Shown piece after piece: positions 39,485-48,586 of a stretch of 64,000 nucleotides of DNA. Origin of the DNA: Dechloromonas aromatica (nom. nud.) (GTDB lineage: Bacteria; Pseudomonadota; Gammaproteobacteria; Burkholderiales; Rhodocyclaceae); NCBI GenBank assembly GCA_017848965.1, contig JAFIHA010000063.1:58684-122683 (forward strand), read 5' to 3'. A model generated the notes under the pieces. That model saw only the letters and a program-made list of their open reading frames with translations, was not told where the DNA came from and did no database searches. Position 1 is the stretch's first letter, and each line of letters opens with the position of its first letter. The translations under genes and the position numbers were made by a program.

Positions 39485-40044
39485 TGTTTTGCCCCCTCAA
39501 GCGGCACACGGGTCAGCGCGAAGTCCATACCAAATTCATTGACCCTGCGCCCATCCAGTACGACAGCCTTGGTTTCGATGAGACGAGGATTCTCAAGCCA
39601 AGGAGAACCTTCGATATTGCGCATCAAGGCCGACACCCTGGCATTAGACTGCGCATAGCCCGTGATATTGACCTTCAGCCCCTCCTGTTTAAGGGACTTG
39701 AGGTATACGCCCTCGGGGACCTGTCGAACCATTTCACTAAGCAAATGAACCGTCTCGCCGCGATCACGCTGCAGATCCTCAATCACCTGCTTGCGCGCCA
39801 GCAAGGCTTGGGTTTGTTCCTTGAGGCGCTTGATTTGAGTCAACTGCTTATCCAGAACGGCAATTTCCTGCTTGAGAAATTCATTTCTCTCATTCTGAGC
39901 TTGAATTTTCGCATCAATCAGCGAGTAAATTGCGAACACAACAAGAACGCCTAGCGCCAGAACGAGCCCGGCCATGACGTAGAATTGCTCGCGCCTAGCC
40001 TTTCTGGCTTCTTCGCGGTGTGGCAAAAGGTTGATACGTATCAT
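39481..40044 (-). CDS. pilN: type IV pilus assembly protein
   Basis: A 187-residue bitopic membrane protein. The cytoplasmic N-terminus carries the INLLPHREE motif that binds PilM, followed by a helix (about 24-45), a coiled coil (about 46-85) and a PilO-like periplasmic domain. The ATG at 40044 overlaps the pilM stop (ATGA) and begins the conserved MIRINLLP sequence. Confidence 0.95.
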   Translation of the reverse strand: MIRINLLPHREEARKARREQFYVMAGLVLALGVLVVFAIYSLIDAKIQAQNERNEFLKQEIAVLDKQLTQIKRLKEQTQALLARKQVIEDLQRDRGETVHLLSEMVRQVPEGVYLKSLKQEGLKVNITGYAQSNARVSALMRNIEGSPWLENPRLIETKAVVLDGRRVNEFGMDFALTRVPLEGAKQ

Positions 40045-41129
40045 GCTGAATCGAACCTCCGCAAAGCCAAACCACAAGCCACCATCATAGACGAGGAGTC
40101 GGCAAGCAGATTTCGCGCCCTAACTCGATCGGACAGCAGCATGTTTGCAAATGGATTGGCAACCAAGGTATTGAACTGCGTTCTCGTAGCCACGACCTCG
40201 TCAATCCCTGGGATCACCGCGCACCCACCAGCCAGAACAATGTGGTCAACCTGATTGAACTGCGTCGAAGTGAAGAAGAATTGAAGCGATCGCGAAACCT
40301 CAAGCGCCAAATTTTCCATGAAGGGGTTAAGCAACTCTGCCTCATACCCTTCCGGCAGATTGCCTGAACGCTTCGCCAGTTCCGCTTCTTCGAGCGCCAT
40401 TCCGTAATGGCGGGATATATCCAGCGTCAATTGACTTCCGCCAAACGCCTGCTCGCGCGCATAGACTTGCTGTCCGTTGCGCATGACCGTGAGATTCATC
40501 ACGTTGGCGCCAATATCGACCAGTGCGACAACCTGATTCTTGCCTCCCTCTGGCAGCTGGCGCTCCACCAACTCAAAAGCCGCCAAGGTGGCGAAAGACT
40601 CGACGTCGACAACAATGGCCTTGAGCCCGGCCGCCTCGGCAACCGCTACGCGATCTTCAACCCGTTCCTTCTTGGAAGCGGCGATCAAAACCTCCACCTC
40701 ATCTGGCACTGAAGGCGCAGGCCCCAGGACCTGATAGTCAAGATTTACATCGTCGATCGAAAAGGGAATGTACTGGTTGGCCTCAGTCTCGACCTGAATC
40801 TCGAGATCCTCTTCCCGCAACCCAGCAGGCACAATAATCTTCTTCGTGATTACCGCGGAGGCTGGAAGCGCCATAGCGACGTTCCGCGTCGAAGTCCCAA
40901 GCCGTTTCCAAGCCCGCTTGACAGCCTCAACCACGGCATCGAGATTCGCGATATTGCCATCGGAAACGGCGTCCTTTGGCAACACTTCTATGGCGTACCG
41001 CTCGACGCGATAGCCATCTCTCCCGTTAGCGGTCAGTTCGACAAGCTTTACAGCCGACGAACTGATGTCAAGCCCCAGCAGAGGGCGCGCCTTGGGATTA
41101 AGCAAAGCTGAGATATCGAAGCCCACCAC
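40041..41129 (-). CDS. pilM: type IV pilus actin-like ATPase
   Basis: A 362-residue FtsA/actin-like cytoplasmic protein that forms rings and binds PilN. GLDISSSAVKLVEL (nucleotide binding), ALVDIGANVMNLTVM and VLAGGCAVIPGIDE are characteristic. Two adjacent GTG codons form the start; no ATG is nearer. First gene of pilMNOPQ, with a promoter candidate about 60-90 bp upstream and mrcA divergent. Confidence 0.95.
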   Translation of the reverse strand: MVGFDISALLNPKARPLLGLDISSSAVKLVELTANGRDGYRVERYAIEVLPKDAVSDGNIANLDAVVEAVKRAWKRLGTSTRNVAMALPASAVITKKIIVPAGLREEDLEIQVETEANQYIPFSIDDVNLDYQVLGPAPSVPDEVEVLIAASKKERVEDRVAVAEAAGLKAIVVDVESFATLAAFELVERQLPEGGKNQVVALVDIGANVMNLTVMRNGQQVYAREQAFGGSQLTLDISRHYGMALEEAELAKRSGNLPEGYEAELLNPFMENLALEVSRSLQFFFTSTQFNQVDHIVLAGGCAVIPGIDEVVATRTQFNTLVANPFANMLLSDRVRARNLLADSSSMMVACGLALRRFDSA

Positions 41130-41188
41130 ACCCCCAGAAAGTCCTTACGGATTACGATCTTAGAAGAAAAACCAATAATTCACTTCAG

Positions 41189-41217
41189 ATGCTAACAACA
41201 AGCCATAGCAGTGTAAA
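41189..41217 (-). promoter_or_regulatory. sigma70-type promoter for pilMNOPQ
   Basis: On the - strand TTTACA (41217-41212), a 17-bp spacer, then TAGCAT (41194-41189). Transcription would start near 41182, about 50 nt before the pilM GTG. Match is 5/6 and 4/6 to consensus. Confidence 0.55.
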
Positions 41218-41248
41218 GCTCTTTTATACCCCGAAAATGACCTCAGCG

Positions 41249-41254
41249 TATAAT
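41249..41254 (+). promoter_or_regulatory. candidate -10 element for mrcA
   Basis: A perfect TATAAT lies 32 bp before the mrcA ATG. The -35 region is poor (TTATAC at 41224-41229 with a long 19-bp spacer). It is the only good -10 in the divergent 157-bp gap on this strand. Confidence 0.45.
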
Positions 41255-41286
41255 GCCCCCACACTTGCCACACCCGACGATAATCC

Positions 41287-43632
41287 ATGCCCCGTGCGCT
41301 TCGCCTAATCGCTTACCCAATCATCGCCATCCTTGGCATCGCTCTTGTTGGCTTGGCGATCGCCATGATCGTGATTGCCCTAGCCTACCCGAACCTGCCC
41401 TCGCTCGAAGTACTGACCGATTACCGCCCCAAGATCCCCCTCCGGATCTACACCGCCGACGGCCACCTAATTGGCGAGTTCGGCGAGGAAAGGCGCGCTG
41501 TCGTTTCGATTGCAAAAGTCCCCGACATCATGAAGCAGGCGATTCTCTCTGCAGAGGACGATCGTTTCTATCAGCACATGGGGATCGATTATACCGGAAT
41601 CATACGCGCCGCCACCTCCAACCTTCTTAGCGGCGGAAAAAAACAAGGGGCATCGACAATCACGCAACAGGTAGCACGCAACTTCTTCCTGACTTCGGAA
41701 AAAACCTATACACGCAAGCTCTATGAAGCCTTGTTATCGCTGAAAATTGAAAGCAACCTGAGCAAGGATCAAATCCTAGAGCTTTATATCAACCAAATAT
41801 TCCTTGGGCAGCGAGCCTATGGCTTCGGCGCGGCAGCCCAGATCTATTTTGGCAAGCCACTGGAAGGTGTTTCGATTGCCGAAGCCGCAATGCTGGCAGG
41901 GCTACCTAAAGCCCCCTCGGCCTACAACCCGATCGCCAATCCCCGACGCGCCAGAATCCGCCAACAATATGTATTGCGCCGCATGCTCGAACTCGGCTTT
42001 ATCTCCGAAGCACAACACGAGCAAGCACTCAAGGAACCGCTAGTCATCAAACGCGAGCTTTCCGAGTATGCGGTGAATGCCGAATTCGTCGCCGAAATGG
42101 CGCGGCAGATTGCCGCCGACAGCTTCCCGGAAGACGTCTATACGCGAGGCATGAAGGTCTACACCACCTTGATCCGAGCGGACCAGGAGGCTGCCTATCG
42201 CTCGCTGCGCAAGGGGGTTATGGACTACGACCGGCGCAATGGCTATCGCGGCGCGGAATCCTACATCGACATGAGCAGCCTGAGCTCCGATCAGGACGAG
42301 ACAATCGACATCCTGCTTCAGGACATCCACGACGCTGGCGACCTGCGCCCGGCCCTGGTCTTGCAGACAGCGCAGAACAGCGTTCAAGCCTATGTCAAAG
42401 GTGGCGAATTACTGACGCTCACGGGAGACGGCATCCGCTTCGCGCAACGCATGCTCGACGACAAGGCGCCACCCAACAAGCGGATTCGCCGTGGAGCCAT
42501 CATCCGGGTAATCAAGGACGATGCCGGCAAGTGGTCGATTTCCCAGCTACCTGAGGTGGAGTCGGCCTTCGTGGCAATTAATCCCGAAGACGGTGCCATT
42601 CGGGCTCTGGTTGGCGGTTTCGACTTCAACCGCAACAAGTTCAACCACGCCACCCAGGCTTGGCGACAGCCGGGCTCCAGCTTCAAGCCCTTCATTTATT
42701 CGGCCGCATTGGAAAAGGGCTTTCACCCGGGCAGCGTCGTTGAAGACGCGCCGATCATCATCTCCGCCGGGGAAACCGGCTCCCAGGCCTGGCAGCCGAA
42801 AAATTACGACGGCAAGTACGACGGTCCGATGCCGCTGCGAACGGCACTCGCCAAATCGAAGAACATGGTCTCCATCCGCTTGCTGCAGGCGATCGGCACG
42901 CAATACGCACAGGACTACATCGGCCGCTTCGGTTTCGATACGGCGAAGCACCCGCCCTACCTGACGATGGCACTTGGCGCGGGCTCGGTGACTCCGTGGC
43001 AGATGACTACCGCTTACGCTGTATTTGCCAACAGCGGCTTCCGCGTCACCCCCTACGTCGTCAGTGAAATCCGCGACGAAAAGAACCGGGTTCTCGCCGT
43101 TGCCAGAGGGGCCAGGGCCGGCGACGAATCGATCCGGGCGATCGACGCCCGCAACGCTTTTCTCAGCGACTCGATGCTACGCGACGTCACCATCTACGGC
43201 ACCGCCGCCCATGCCTCCAGCCAATTGAAGCGCCACGATCTGGCCGGCAAGACCGGAACGACCAACGAGTATGTCGACGCCTGGTTCTGCGGCTACCAGA
43301 AGACAGTCGCCGGTTGTGCCTGGGTCGGTTTCGACCAGCCACGCAAGCTGGGCAGCCGGGAAACCGGCGGCGTTGCAGCGCTGCCAATCTGGATCGGCTA
43401 CATGGCGACCGCCCTGAAAAACGTTCCCGAGGAATTGCCATCGCCGCCGCCGGGATTGAGCGCCATCCCCGACGCGGACGGCAAGAGCCGAGAACTGGTC
43501 TATACGGAAAATCTGCCGAAAACCGCGGCGGAACCATCGACGCCCGACGACCAGGCACCAGCCCCGCCGCGCCCCGACGCCGCCCCCTCAGCGCTGCCGC
43601 AAGGCGTCCGCCAACTGATGGGCAACCACTGA
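41287..43632 (+). CDS. mrcA: penicillin-binding protein 1A
   Basis: Bifunctional peptidoglycan glycosyltransferase/transpeptidase of 781 residues, anchored by one N-terminal helix (about 8-32). The transglycosylase carries EDDRFYQHMGID, GASTITQQVARNFFL and KILELYINQIFLGQ-like sequence (QILELYINQIFLGQRAYGF). The transpeptidase has SxxK in PGSSFKPF, SKN in AKSKNMVS and KTG in AGKTGTTNEY. A Pro/Ala-rich tail follows. It converges on cyaY with no gap (TGATCA). The 5' part is visibly less GC-rich than the 3' part. Placement divergent from pilM is common in betaproteobacteria and pseudomonads. Confidence 0.96.
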   Translation: MPRALRLIAYPIIAILGIALVGLAIAMIVIALAYPNLPSLEVLTDYRPKIPLRIYTADGHLIGEFGEERRAVVSIAKVPDIMKQAILSAEDDRFYQHMGIDYTGIIRAATSNLLSGGKKQGASTITQQVARNFFLTSEKTYTRKLYEALLSLKIESNLSKDQILELYINQIFLGQRAYGFGAAAQIYFGKPLEGVSIAEAAMLAGLPKAPSAYNPIANPRRARIRQQYVLRRMLELGFISEAQHEQALKEPLVIKRELSEYAVNAEFVAEMARQIAADSFPEDVYTRGMKVYTTLIRADQEAAYRSLRKGVMDYDRRNGYRGAESYIDMSSLSSDQDETIDILLQDIHDAGDLRPALVLQTAQNSVQAYVKGGELLTLTGDGIRFAQRMLDDKAPPNKRIRRGAIIRVIKDDAGKWSISQLPEVESAFVAINPEDGAIRALVGGFDFNRNKFNHATQAWRQPGSSFKPFIYSAALEKGFHPGSVVEDAPIIISAGETGSQAWQPKNYDGKYDGPMPLRTALAKSKNMVSIRLLQAIGTQYAQDYIGRFGFDTAKHPPYLTMALGAGSVTPWQMTTAYAVFANSGFRVTPYVVSEIRDEKNRVLAVARGARAGDESIRAIDARNAFLSDSMLRDVTIYGTAAHASSQLKRHDLAGKTGTTNEYVDAWFCGYQKTVAGCAWVGFDQPRKLGSRETGGVAALPIWIGYMATALKNVPEELPSPPPGLSAIPDADGKSRELVYTENLPKTAAEPSTPDDQAPAPPRPDAAPSALPQGVRQLMGNH

Positions 43633-43944
43633 TCAGGAAAACGTGAGCAAGACGCCAGCCTGCATGCTGGCTAGCGCCGCCAGCTTGTCCATCAGCCTGG
43701 TTCCATCGCGGGTATCGAGCCACTGCCCGCCATCCCAGCGAAAATGGAAGCCGCCGCTACGGGCGGCGACCCAGATTTCCCGGGCGACACCATGGCGATT
43801 GACGATGATCTTGCTGCCATCGTCAAACTCGATTTCAAGCACACCGCCAGCCACCATTTCAAAATCGATGTCGGCGCCTTCGAGCGCCGCCTCGATCTGC
43901 TGCAAAGCCTGATCGGCCAAGGCGTTGAATTCCTTGTCATCCAT
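43633..43944 (-). CDS. cyaY: frataxin-like iron-sulfur assembly protein
   Basis: A 103-residue CyaY. Acidic first helix (ADQALQQIEAALEGADID), then the beta-sheet with GVLEIEFDDGSKIIVNRH, REIWVAARSGGFHFRW and the W-x-DTRDGT signature. It modulates IscS and binds iron. Divergent from lptM-lysA with a 42-bp gap. Confidence 0.95.
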   Translation of the reverse strand: MDDKEFNALADQALQQIEAALEGADIDFEMVAGGVLEIEFDDGSKIIVNRHGVAREIWVAARSGGFHFRWDGGQWLDTRDGTRLMDKLAALASMQAGVLLTFS

Positions 43945-43986
43945 CGTGTGCTAACATCCCAATCTTCGCCGACCGCGACCGAAACC

Positions 43987-44115
43987 ATGCCCCGAATCGC
44001 CGCCGTACTGATCATCCTGAGCCTTGCCGCCTGCGGCATGAAGGGCCCGCTCGAATTGCCACCCAAGGGCGGCGCGGGCGATGGTAGCACGGCACAACGC
44101 AGCACCGCCCGATGA
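43987..44115 (+). CDS. lptM: small LptM/YifL-like lipoprotein
   Basis: A 42-residue ORF too short for many gene finders. Signal peptide with lipobox LAAC at C16, then GMKGPLELPP, which matches the conserved CGxKGPLxxPP of the LptM family that helps oxidative maturation of the LptD translocon. The stop overlaps the lysA start by 4 bp. The same neighbourhood (cyaY opposite, lysine-pathway gene downstream) is seen in other proteobacteria. Confidence 0.88.
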   Translation: MPRIAAVLIILSLAACGMKGPLELPPKGGAGDGSTAQRSTAR

Positions 44116-45374
44116 CCCAATTCACCCTCAAGAACGGCGTCCTGCACGCCGAAGCCGTCGCCCTGCCGGCCATCGCCGAACAATTCGGCACGCCCGCCTA
44201 CGTCTATTCGCGCGCTGCGCTGACGGAGTCGCTCAAGGAATTCCACGACGTCCTCGGCGCGCATCCGGCCGGCGCCGGCGCGCTCGTCTGCTACGCTGTC
44301 AAGGCCAACTCCAACCTCGCCATCCTGAACCTGTTCGCCCGCCTCGGTGCCGGTTTCGACATCGTCTCCGGCGGCGAGTTGCAGCGCGTGCTGGCGGCCG
44401 GTGCCGATCCGCAGAAGGTCGTCTTCTCCGGCGTCGGCAAGACGGCGGCAGAAATGAAGCTGGCGCTCGAAGCCGGCATCTTCTGCTTCAACATCGAATC
44501 GATCCCGGAAATCGAGCGCCTCAACGAAGTCGCCGGCCAGCTCGGCAAGACGGCGCCGGTCAGCCTGCGCGTCAATCCGAACGTCGATCCGAAGACCCAT
44601 CCCTACATTTCGACCGGCCTCAAGGAAGCCAAGTTCGGCGTCGCCTACGACGACGCGCTGGCGCTCTACCGCCGCGCCGCCGCGCTGCCGCACATCGCCG
44701 TCGCCGGCATCGACTGCCACATCGGGTCGCAACTGCTCGACCCGTCGCCGTTTGCCGAAGCCCTCGACCGCATCCTGGCGCTGATCGACCAACTTGCCGC
44801 TGAAGGCATCGCCGTGCATCACATCGACCTTGGCGGCGGCCTCGGCATCCAGTACCGCGCCGATGAAGCGCAGCCGACCGTCGCTTCCTACCTGAATCCG
44901 CTGCTCGACAAGCTGCAGGGCCGCGGCCTCAAGGTCGTGCTCGAACCGGGCCGCCGACTGGTCGGCAACGCCGGCCTGCTGCTCACCCGCGTCGAATTCC
45001 TCAAGGAAGGCGAGGCCAAGAACTTCGCCATCATCGATGCGGCAATGAACGACCTGATGCGCCCGGCGCTCTACGAGGCTTGGCACGACATCGAGCCGGT
45101 GGTGCCGCGCGCCGGCGCCACGCGCGACTACGACGTCGTCGGCCCGGTTTGCGAAACTGGCGATTTCCTCGGCCAGGCCCGCCCACTCAACGTCCAGGCC
45201 GGCGATCTGCTGGCGGTGATGTCGGCTGGCGCTTACGGCATGGCCATGGCCTCGAACTACAACACCCGGCCACGCGCCGTCGAAGTCATGGTCGATGGCG
45301 AGCAGGTGTACGTCATCCGCCAGCGCGAGACCGTCGAACAGCTCTACGCCGGCGAATCCCTCCTGCCGCAGTGA
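44112..45374 (+). CDS. lysA: diaminopimelate decarboxylase
   Basis: Last step of lysine synthesis: meso-DAP to L-lysine, PLP-dependent. The 420-residue fold III enzyme has the PLP lysine in CYAVKANSN, the glycine loop IDLGGGLGI, EPGRRLVGNAG and the active-site Cys in GPVCETGDFL. It overlaps lptM upstream and the S4-domain gene downstream by 4 bp each. Confidence 0.96.
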   Translation: MTQFTLKNGVLHAEAVALPAIAEQFGTPAYVYSRAALTESLKEFHDVLGAHPAGAGALVCYAVKANSNLAILNLFARLGAGFDIVSGGELQRVLAAGADPQKVVFSGVGKTAAEMKLALEAGIFCFNIESIPEIERLNEVAGQLGKTAPVSLRVNPNVDPKTHPYISTGLKEAKFGVAYDDALALYRRAAALPHIAVAGIDCHIGSQLLDPSPFAEALDRILALIDQLAAEGIAVHHIDLGGGLGIQYRADEAQPTVASYLNPLLDKLQGRGLKVVLEPGRRLVGNAGLLLTRVEFLKEGEAKNFAIIDAAMNDLMRPALYEAWHDIEPVVPRAGATRDYDVVGPVCETGDFLGQARPLNVQAGDLLAVMSAGAYGMAMASNYNTRPRAVEVMVDGEQVYVIRQRETVEQLYAGESLLPQ

Positions 45375-45739
45375 GCATCCGCATCGACAAGTGGCTGTGG
45401 GCCGCGCGTTTCTTCAAGACGCGCAGCCTGGCCACCGATGCGGTCGGCGGCGGCAAGGTCAAGCTGAACGGCGCGCCGACCAAACCGGCGCGCGAAGTCA
45501 AAGTTGGTGACCGACTCGACATCAGCAACAGCGAAACCCGCTGGCAAGTCGTCATTCTCGGCCTCTCGGAAAAGCGCGGCCCGGCGCCGGAAGCCCGCCA
45601 GCTCTACGAGGAAACGCCGGAGAGCATCGCCGCCCGCGAAGCCGAACAGATGAGGCGCAAGTTCACCCAGGAACCCGCCGCCGACATCCACGGCCGGCCG
45701 ACCAAACGCAACCGGCGACAGATGGATCGTCTGGGTTAA
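45371..45739 (+). CDS. S4-domain RNA-binding protein (Hsp15-like)
   Basis: A 122-residue protein whose S4 domain (about 2-65; RIDKWLWAARFFKTRSLATDA) resembles Hsp15/HslR, which in E. coli binds nascent-chain-bearing 50S subunits after heat shock. A basic C-terminal tail (RPTKRNRRQMDRLG) supports RNA binding. GTG start overlapping the lysA stop (GTGA). Its stop overlaps the convergent transporter gene. Confidence 0.88.
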   Translation: MSIRIDKWLWAARFFKTRSLATDAVGGGKVKLNGAPTKPAREVKVGDRLDISNSETRWQVVILGLSEKRGPAPEARQLYEETPESIAAREAEQMRRKFTQEPAADIHGRPTKRNRRQMDRLG

Positions 45740-46623
45740 AGAACCAGGGCCAGCGCCAGCGGCAGGAAGATCAGTGCCGCCAGGTTGCCGACCAGCACGA
45801 TCGACGCCACCCGCTGCGGCTCCTGCTGATAGCGCTCGGCGAAGAGGAAATTGAGCACGGCCGGCGGCAGCGCGCCGAACACTAGCAACATCGCCGCATC
45901 GCGCCCTTCCAGGCCGAACATCTGGACCACCCCATAGGCAATCGCCATCCCGAGCAGCGGCCGAAGCAGCGCGCTGCCCACCGACAGTTTCCATTCGCCA
46001 AAGGAAACGTCGGTCATCCGTACACCAAGTGAGAACAGCAGCAGCGGCACCGAAACGTCGCCGAGCATCTTGATGGCGATGACCAGCGGCTGCCAGACCG
46101 GGATCTTCAGCACCGCCACGGCCAGACCGGCAATGGCCGCAAACACCACCGGGATGCGCCAGAGCATCAGGATGCGCGTCTTCGGGTCGAGCAATTTGGC
46201 GCCGAAGGAGAAATGCAGCGTGTTCTCGACCATGAACAGGATCACCGCCGCCGGCAACGCGCTCTCGCCCCAGGCGAGCACGGCCAGTGGCAGGCCGATG
46301 TTACCAGAGTTGTTGAACATCATCGGCGGCGCCAGCGTCTTCGGCTGCACGCCGCACAGCCGGGCGATCGGCCAGGCGAGCAGGCCGCATACGGCAAGCA
46401 CGATGAAACCGCCGAGCGCCAGCGGCGCGTAGGCGGTGAGGTCGAAGGACTTGCCGGCCATCGCGGCGAAGACCAGCGCCGGCACGAAGACGTCCATGTT
46501 CAGCCGGTTGGCCACCGCCATTTCCGGCTTGTGCTTGCGGCCGTAGAAAAACCCGGCGGCGACGATGCCGAAGATCGGGAAGAGGATGGCCAGCAGGCGG
46601 AAGGTCAGGCTGCTTTCGTCCAC
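45736..46623 (-). CDS. AEC-family transporter (auxin efflux carrier type)
   Basis: A 295-residue inner-membrane carrier with about ten helices in a 5+5 arrangement, a conserved NNSGNIGLPLA segment and LLLFSLGVRM. Bacterial AEC proteins export or import organic acids such as malate or malonate; the substrate here is unknown. GTG start at 46623. Converges on the S4-domain gene by a 4-bp overlap; hslU lies 73 bp upstream on the same strand. Confidence 0.88.
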   Translation of the reverse strand: MDESSLTFRLLAILFPIFGIVAAGFFYGRKHKPEMAVANRLNMDVFVPALVFAAMAGKSFDLTAYAPLALGGFIVLAVCGLLAWPIARLCGVQPKTLAPPMMFNNSGNIGLPLAVLAWGESALPAAVILFMVENTLHFSFGAKLLDPKTRILMLWRIPVVFAAIAGLAVAVLKIPVWQPLVIAIKMLGDVSVPLLLFSLGVRMTDVSFGEWKLSVGSALLRPLLGMAIAYGVVQMFGLEGRDAAMLLVFGALPPAVLNFLFAERYQQEPQRVASIVLVGNLAALIFLPLALALVL

Positions 46624-46696
46624 GGTTCGGCCTCAGCAAGGGATGGAAAAGCGGATTGTGCGAGCTGCGCTGCCGCCCGCCCATCCAGAAATGCCC

Positions 46697-48040
46697 TTAG
46701 AGCACGTAGCGCGACAAATCCTCGTCGGCCGCCACTTCGCCAAGCTTTTCATTGACGTAGGCAGCGTCAACCGTAATCCTTTCCAAGCCGATCTTGCCGG
46801 CCTCGAAGGAAACTTCCTCGAGCAATTTTTCCATTACCGTATGCAGGCGACGGGCACCGATGTTCTCGGTCTTCTCATTGACCTGGTAGGCAATCTCGGC
46901 CATCCGCCGGATACCGTCGGCGGCGAAGTCAACGGTCACCCCCTCGGTCGCCAGCAACGCCTGGTATTGCTTGGTCAGACAGGCATCAGTCTGGGTCAGG
47001 ATGCATTCGAAATCGGCCACCGACAGCGAATCCAGCTCGACGCGGATCGGGAAACGCCCCTGCAGCTCCGGAATCAGGTCGGACGGCTTGGACAGGTGGA
47101 AGGCGCCGGAAGCAATGAACAGGATGTGATCGGTCTTGATCATCCCGTACTTGGTGGAAACGGTCGTCCCTTCGACCAGCGGCAGCAAGTCGCGCTGCAC
47201 GCCCTGGCGCGAGACGTCGGCGCCCTGCACGTCGGAGCGGCTGGCCACCTTGTCGATTTCGTCGAGAAAGACGATGCCGTTCTGCTCGACCGCCTTCACC
47301 GCTTCCAGCTTGATTTCCTCGTCGTTGACCAGCTTCGCGGCTTCCTCGTCGATCAACAGCTTGCTGGCTTCCCGGATCTTCAACTTGCGCGATTTTTTCT
47401 TGCCGCCGCCCACGTTCTGGAACATCCCCTGAATCTGCTGGGTCAGCTCCTCCATGCCCGGCGGGGCGAAGATTTCGGCCTGCATCGACGGCGCGGCAAG
47501 CTCGATATCGATTTCCTTGTCGTCGAGTTCGCCCTCGCGCAATTTCTTGCGGAATTTCTGGCGGGTAGTGTTATCGCTGCTGCTCGCCGACTCCTCGGCG
47601 TAGAAACCCGGGCTGCGTGGCGGCGGCAGTAGCGCGTCGAGGATGCGTTCCTCGGCGGCATCCTCGGCGCGCGCGCGGTTGGCCTTCATCGCCCGCTCAC
47701 GGTGACTCTTGATCGCCATTTCGACCAGGTCGCGGATGATCGTCTCGACATCGCGACCGACATAGCCGACCTCGGTGAACTTGGTCGCCTCGACCTTGAT
47801 GAAGGGCGCATCGGCCAGGCGCGCCAGACGCCGGGCAATCTCGGTCTTGCCGACGCCGGTCGGGCCGATCATCAGGATGTTCTTCGGCGTGATTTCCTGG
47901 CGCAACGGCTCGGCCACCTGGGCGCGCCGCCAGCGGTTGCGCAGGGCGATCGCCACTGCCTTCTTGGCCGCATGCTGGCCGACGATGTGCTTGTCGAGTT
48001 CGGAGACAATCTCCTTCGGGGTCATCGTGGCGCCACTCAT
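46697..48040 (-). CDS. hslU: HslUV protease ATPase subunit
   Basis: A 447-residue AAA+ unfoldase capping the HslV peptidase. P-loop [11 protein letters not shown], Walker B VFLDEID, the I domain between, and the C-terminal tail EDLSRYVL that inserts into HslV. The ATG at 48040 overlaps the hslV stop (ATGA). Confidence 0.97.
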   Translation of the reverse strand: MSGATMTPKEIVSELDKHIVGQHAAKKAVAIALRNRWRRAQVAEPLRQEITPKNILMIGPTGVGKTEIARRLARLADAPFIKVEATKFTEVGYVGRDVETIIRDLVEMAIKSHRERAMKANRARAEDAAEERILDALLPPPRSPGFYAEESASSSDNTTRQKFRKKLREGELDDKEIDIELAAPSMQAEIFAPPGMEELTQQIQGMFQNVGGGKKKSRKLKIREASKLLIDEEAAKLVNDEEIKLEAVKAVEQNGIVFLDEIDKVASRSDVQGADVSRQGVQRDLLPLVEGTTVSTKYGMIKTDHILFIASGAFHLSKPSDLIPELQGRFPIRVELDSLSVADFECILTQTDACLTKQYQALLATEGVTVDFAADGIRRMAEIAYQVNEKTENIGARRLHTVMEKLLEEVSFEAGKIGLERITVDAAYVNEKLGEVAADEDLSRYVL

Positions 48041-48573
48041 TCCAGCGTCTCCAGCGTGAAGTTGCGATTGGTGTAGATGCACAGGTCGCCGGCGATTTCG
48101 AGCGACTTGGTGACGATCGCCAGCGGACTCAATTCGGTGTTCTCGACCAACGCCCGTGCCGCGCTCTGCGCGTAGGCGCCGCCGGAACCGATGGCGACGA
48201 TGCCGTATTCCGGTTCGAGCACGTCGCCGTTGCCGGTGATGACCAACGAGGATTCGCGGTCAGCGACCGACAGCATCGCCTCCAACCGACGCAGGGCGCG
48301 GTCGGTACGCCAGTCCTTGGCCAGTTCGACGGCCGAACGCACCAGATTGCCCTGATGCTTCTCCAGCTTGGCCTCGAAGCGCTCGAACAGCGTGAAGGCA
48401 TCGGCAGTGCCGCCGGCAAAACCGGCGAGGATCTTGCCCTGATAGAGACGACGGACCTTTTTCGCCGTGCCCTTGATGACGATATTGCCCAGCGTCACCT
48501 GGCCGTCGCCACCCATCGTGACGACGTTGCCCCGGCGCACCGACAGTATCGTCGTGCCGTGATATTGCTCCAT
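48037..48573 (-). CDS. hslV: HslUV protease peptidase subunit
   Basis: A 178-residue proteasome-like Thr peptidase. Processing before T7 of [10 protein letters not shown] gives the catalytic N-terminal Thr; [14 protein letters not shown] and the Lys of [13 protein letters not shown] match the family. It follows the STAS-domain gene by 13 bp and overlaps hslU by 4 bp. Confidence 0.97.
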   Translation of the reverse strand: MEQYHGTTILSVRRGNVVTMGGDGQVTLGNIVIKGTAKKVRRLYQGKILAGFAGGTADAFTLFERFEAKLEKHQGNLVRSAVELAKDWRTDRALRRLEAMLSVADRESSLVITGNGDVLEPEYGIVAIGSGGAYAQSAARALVENTELSPLAIVTKSLEIAGDLCIYTNRNFTLETLE

Positions 48574-48586
48574 GGGATAACCTTTT

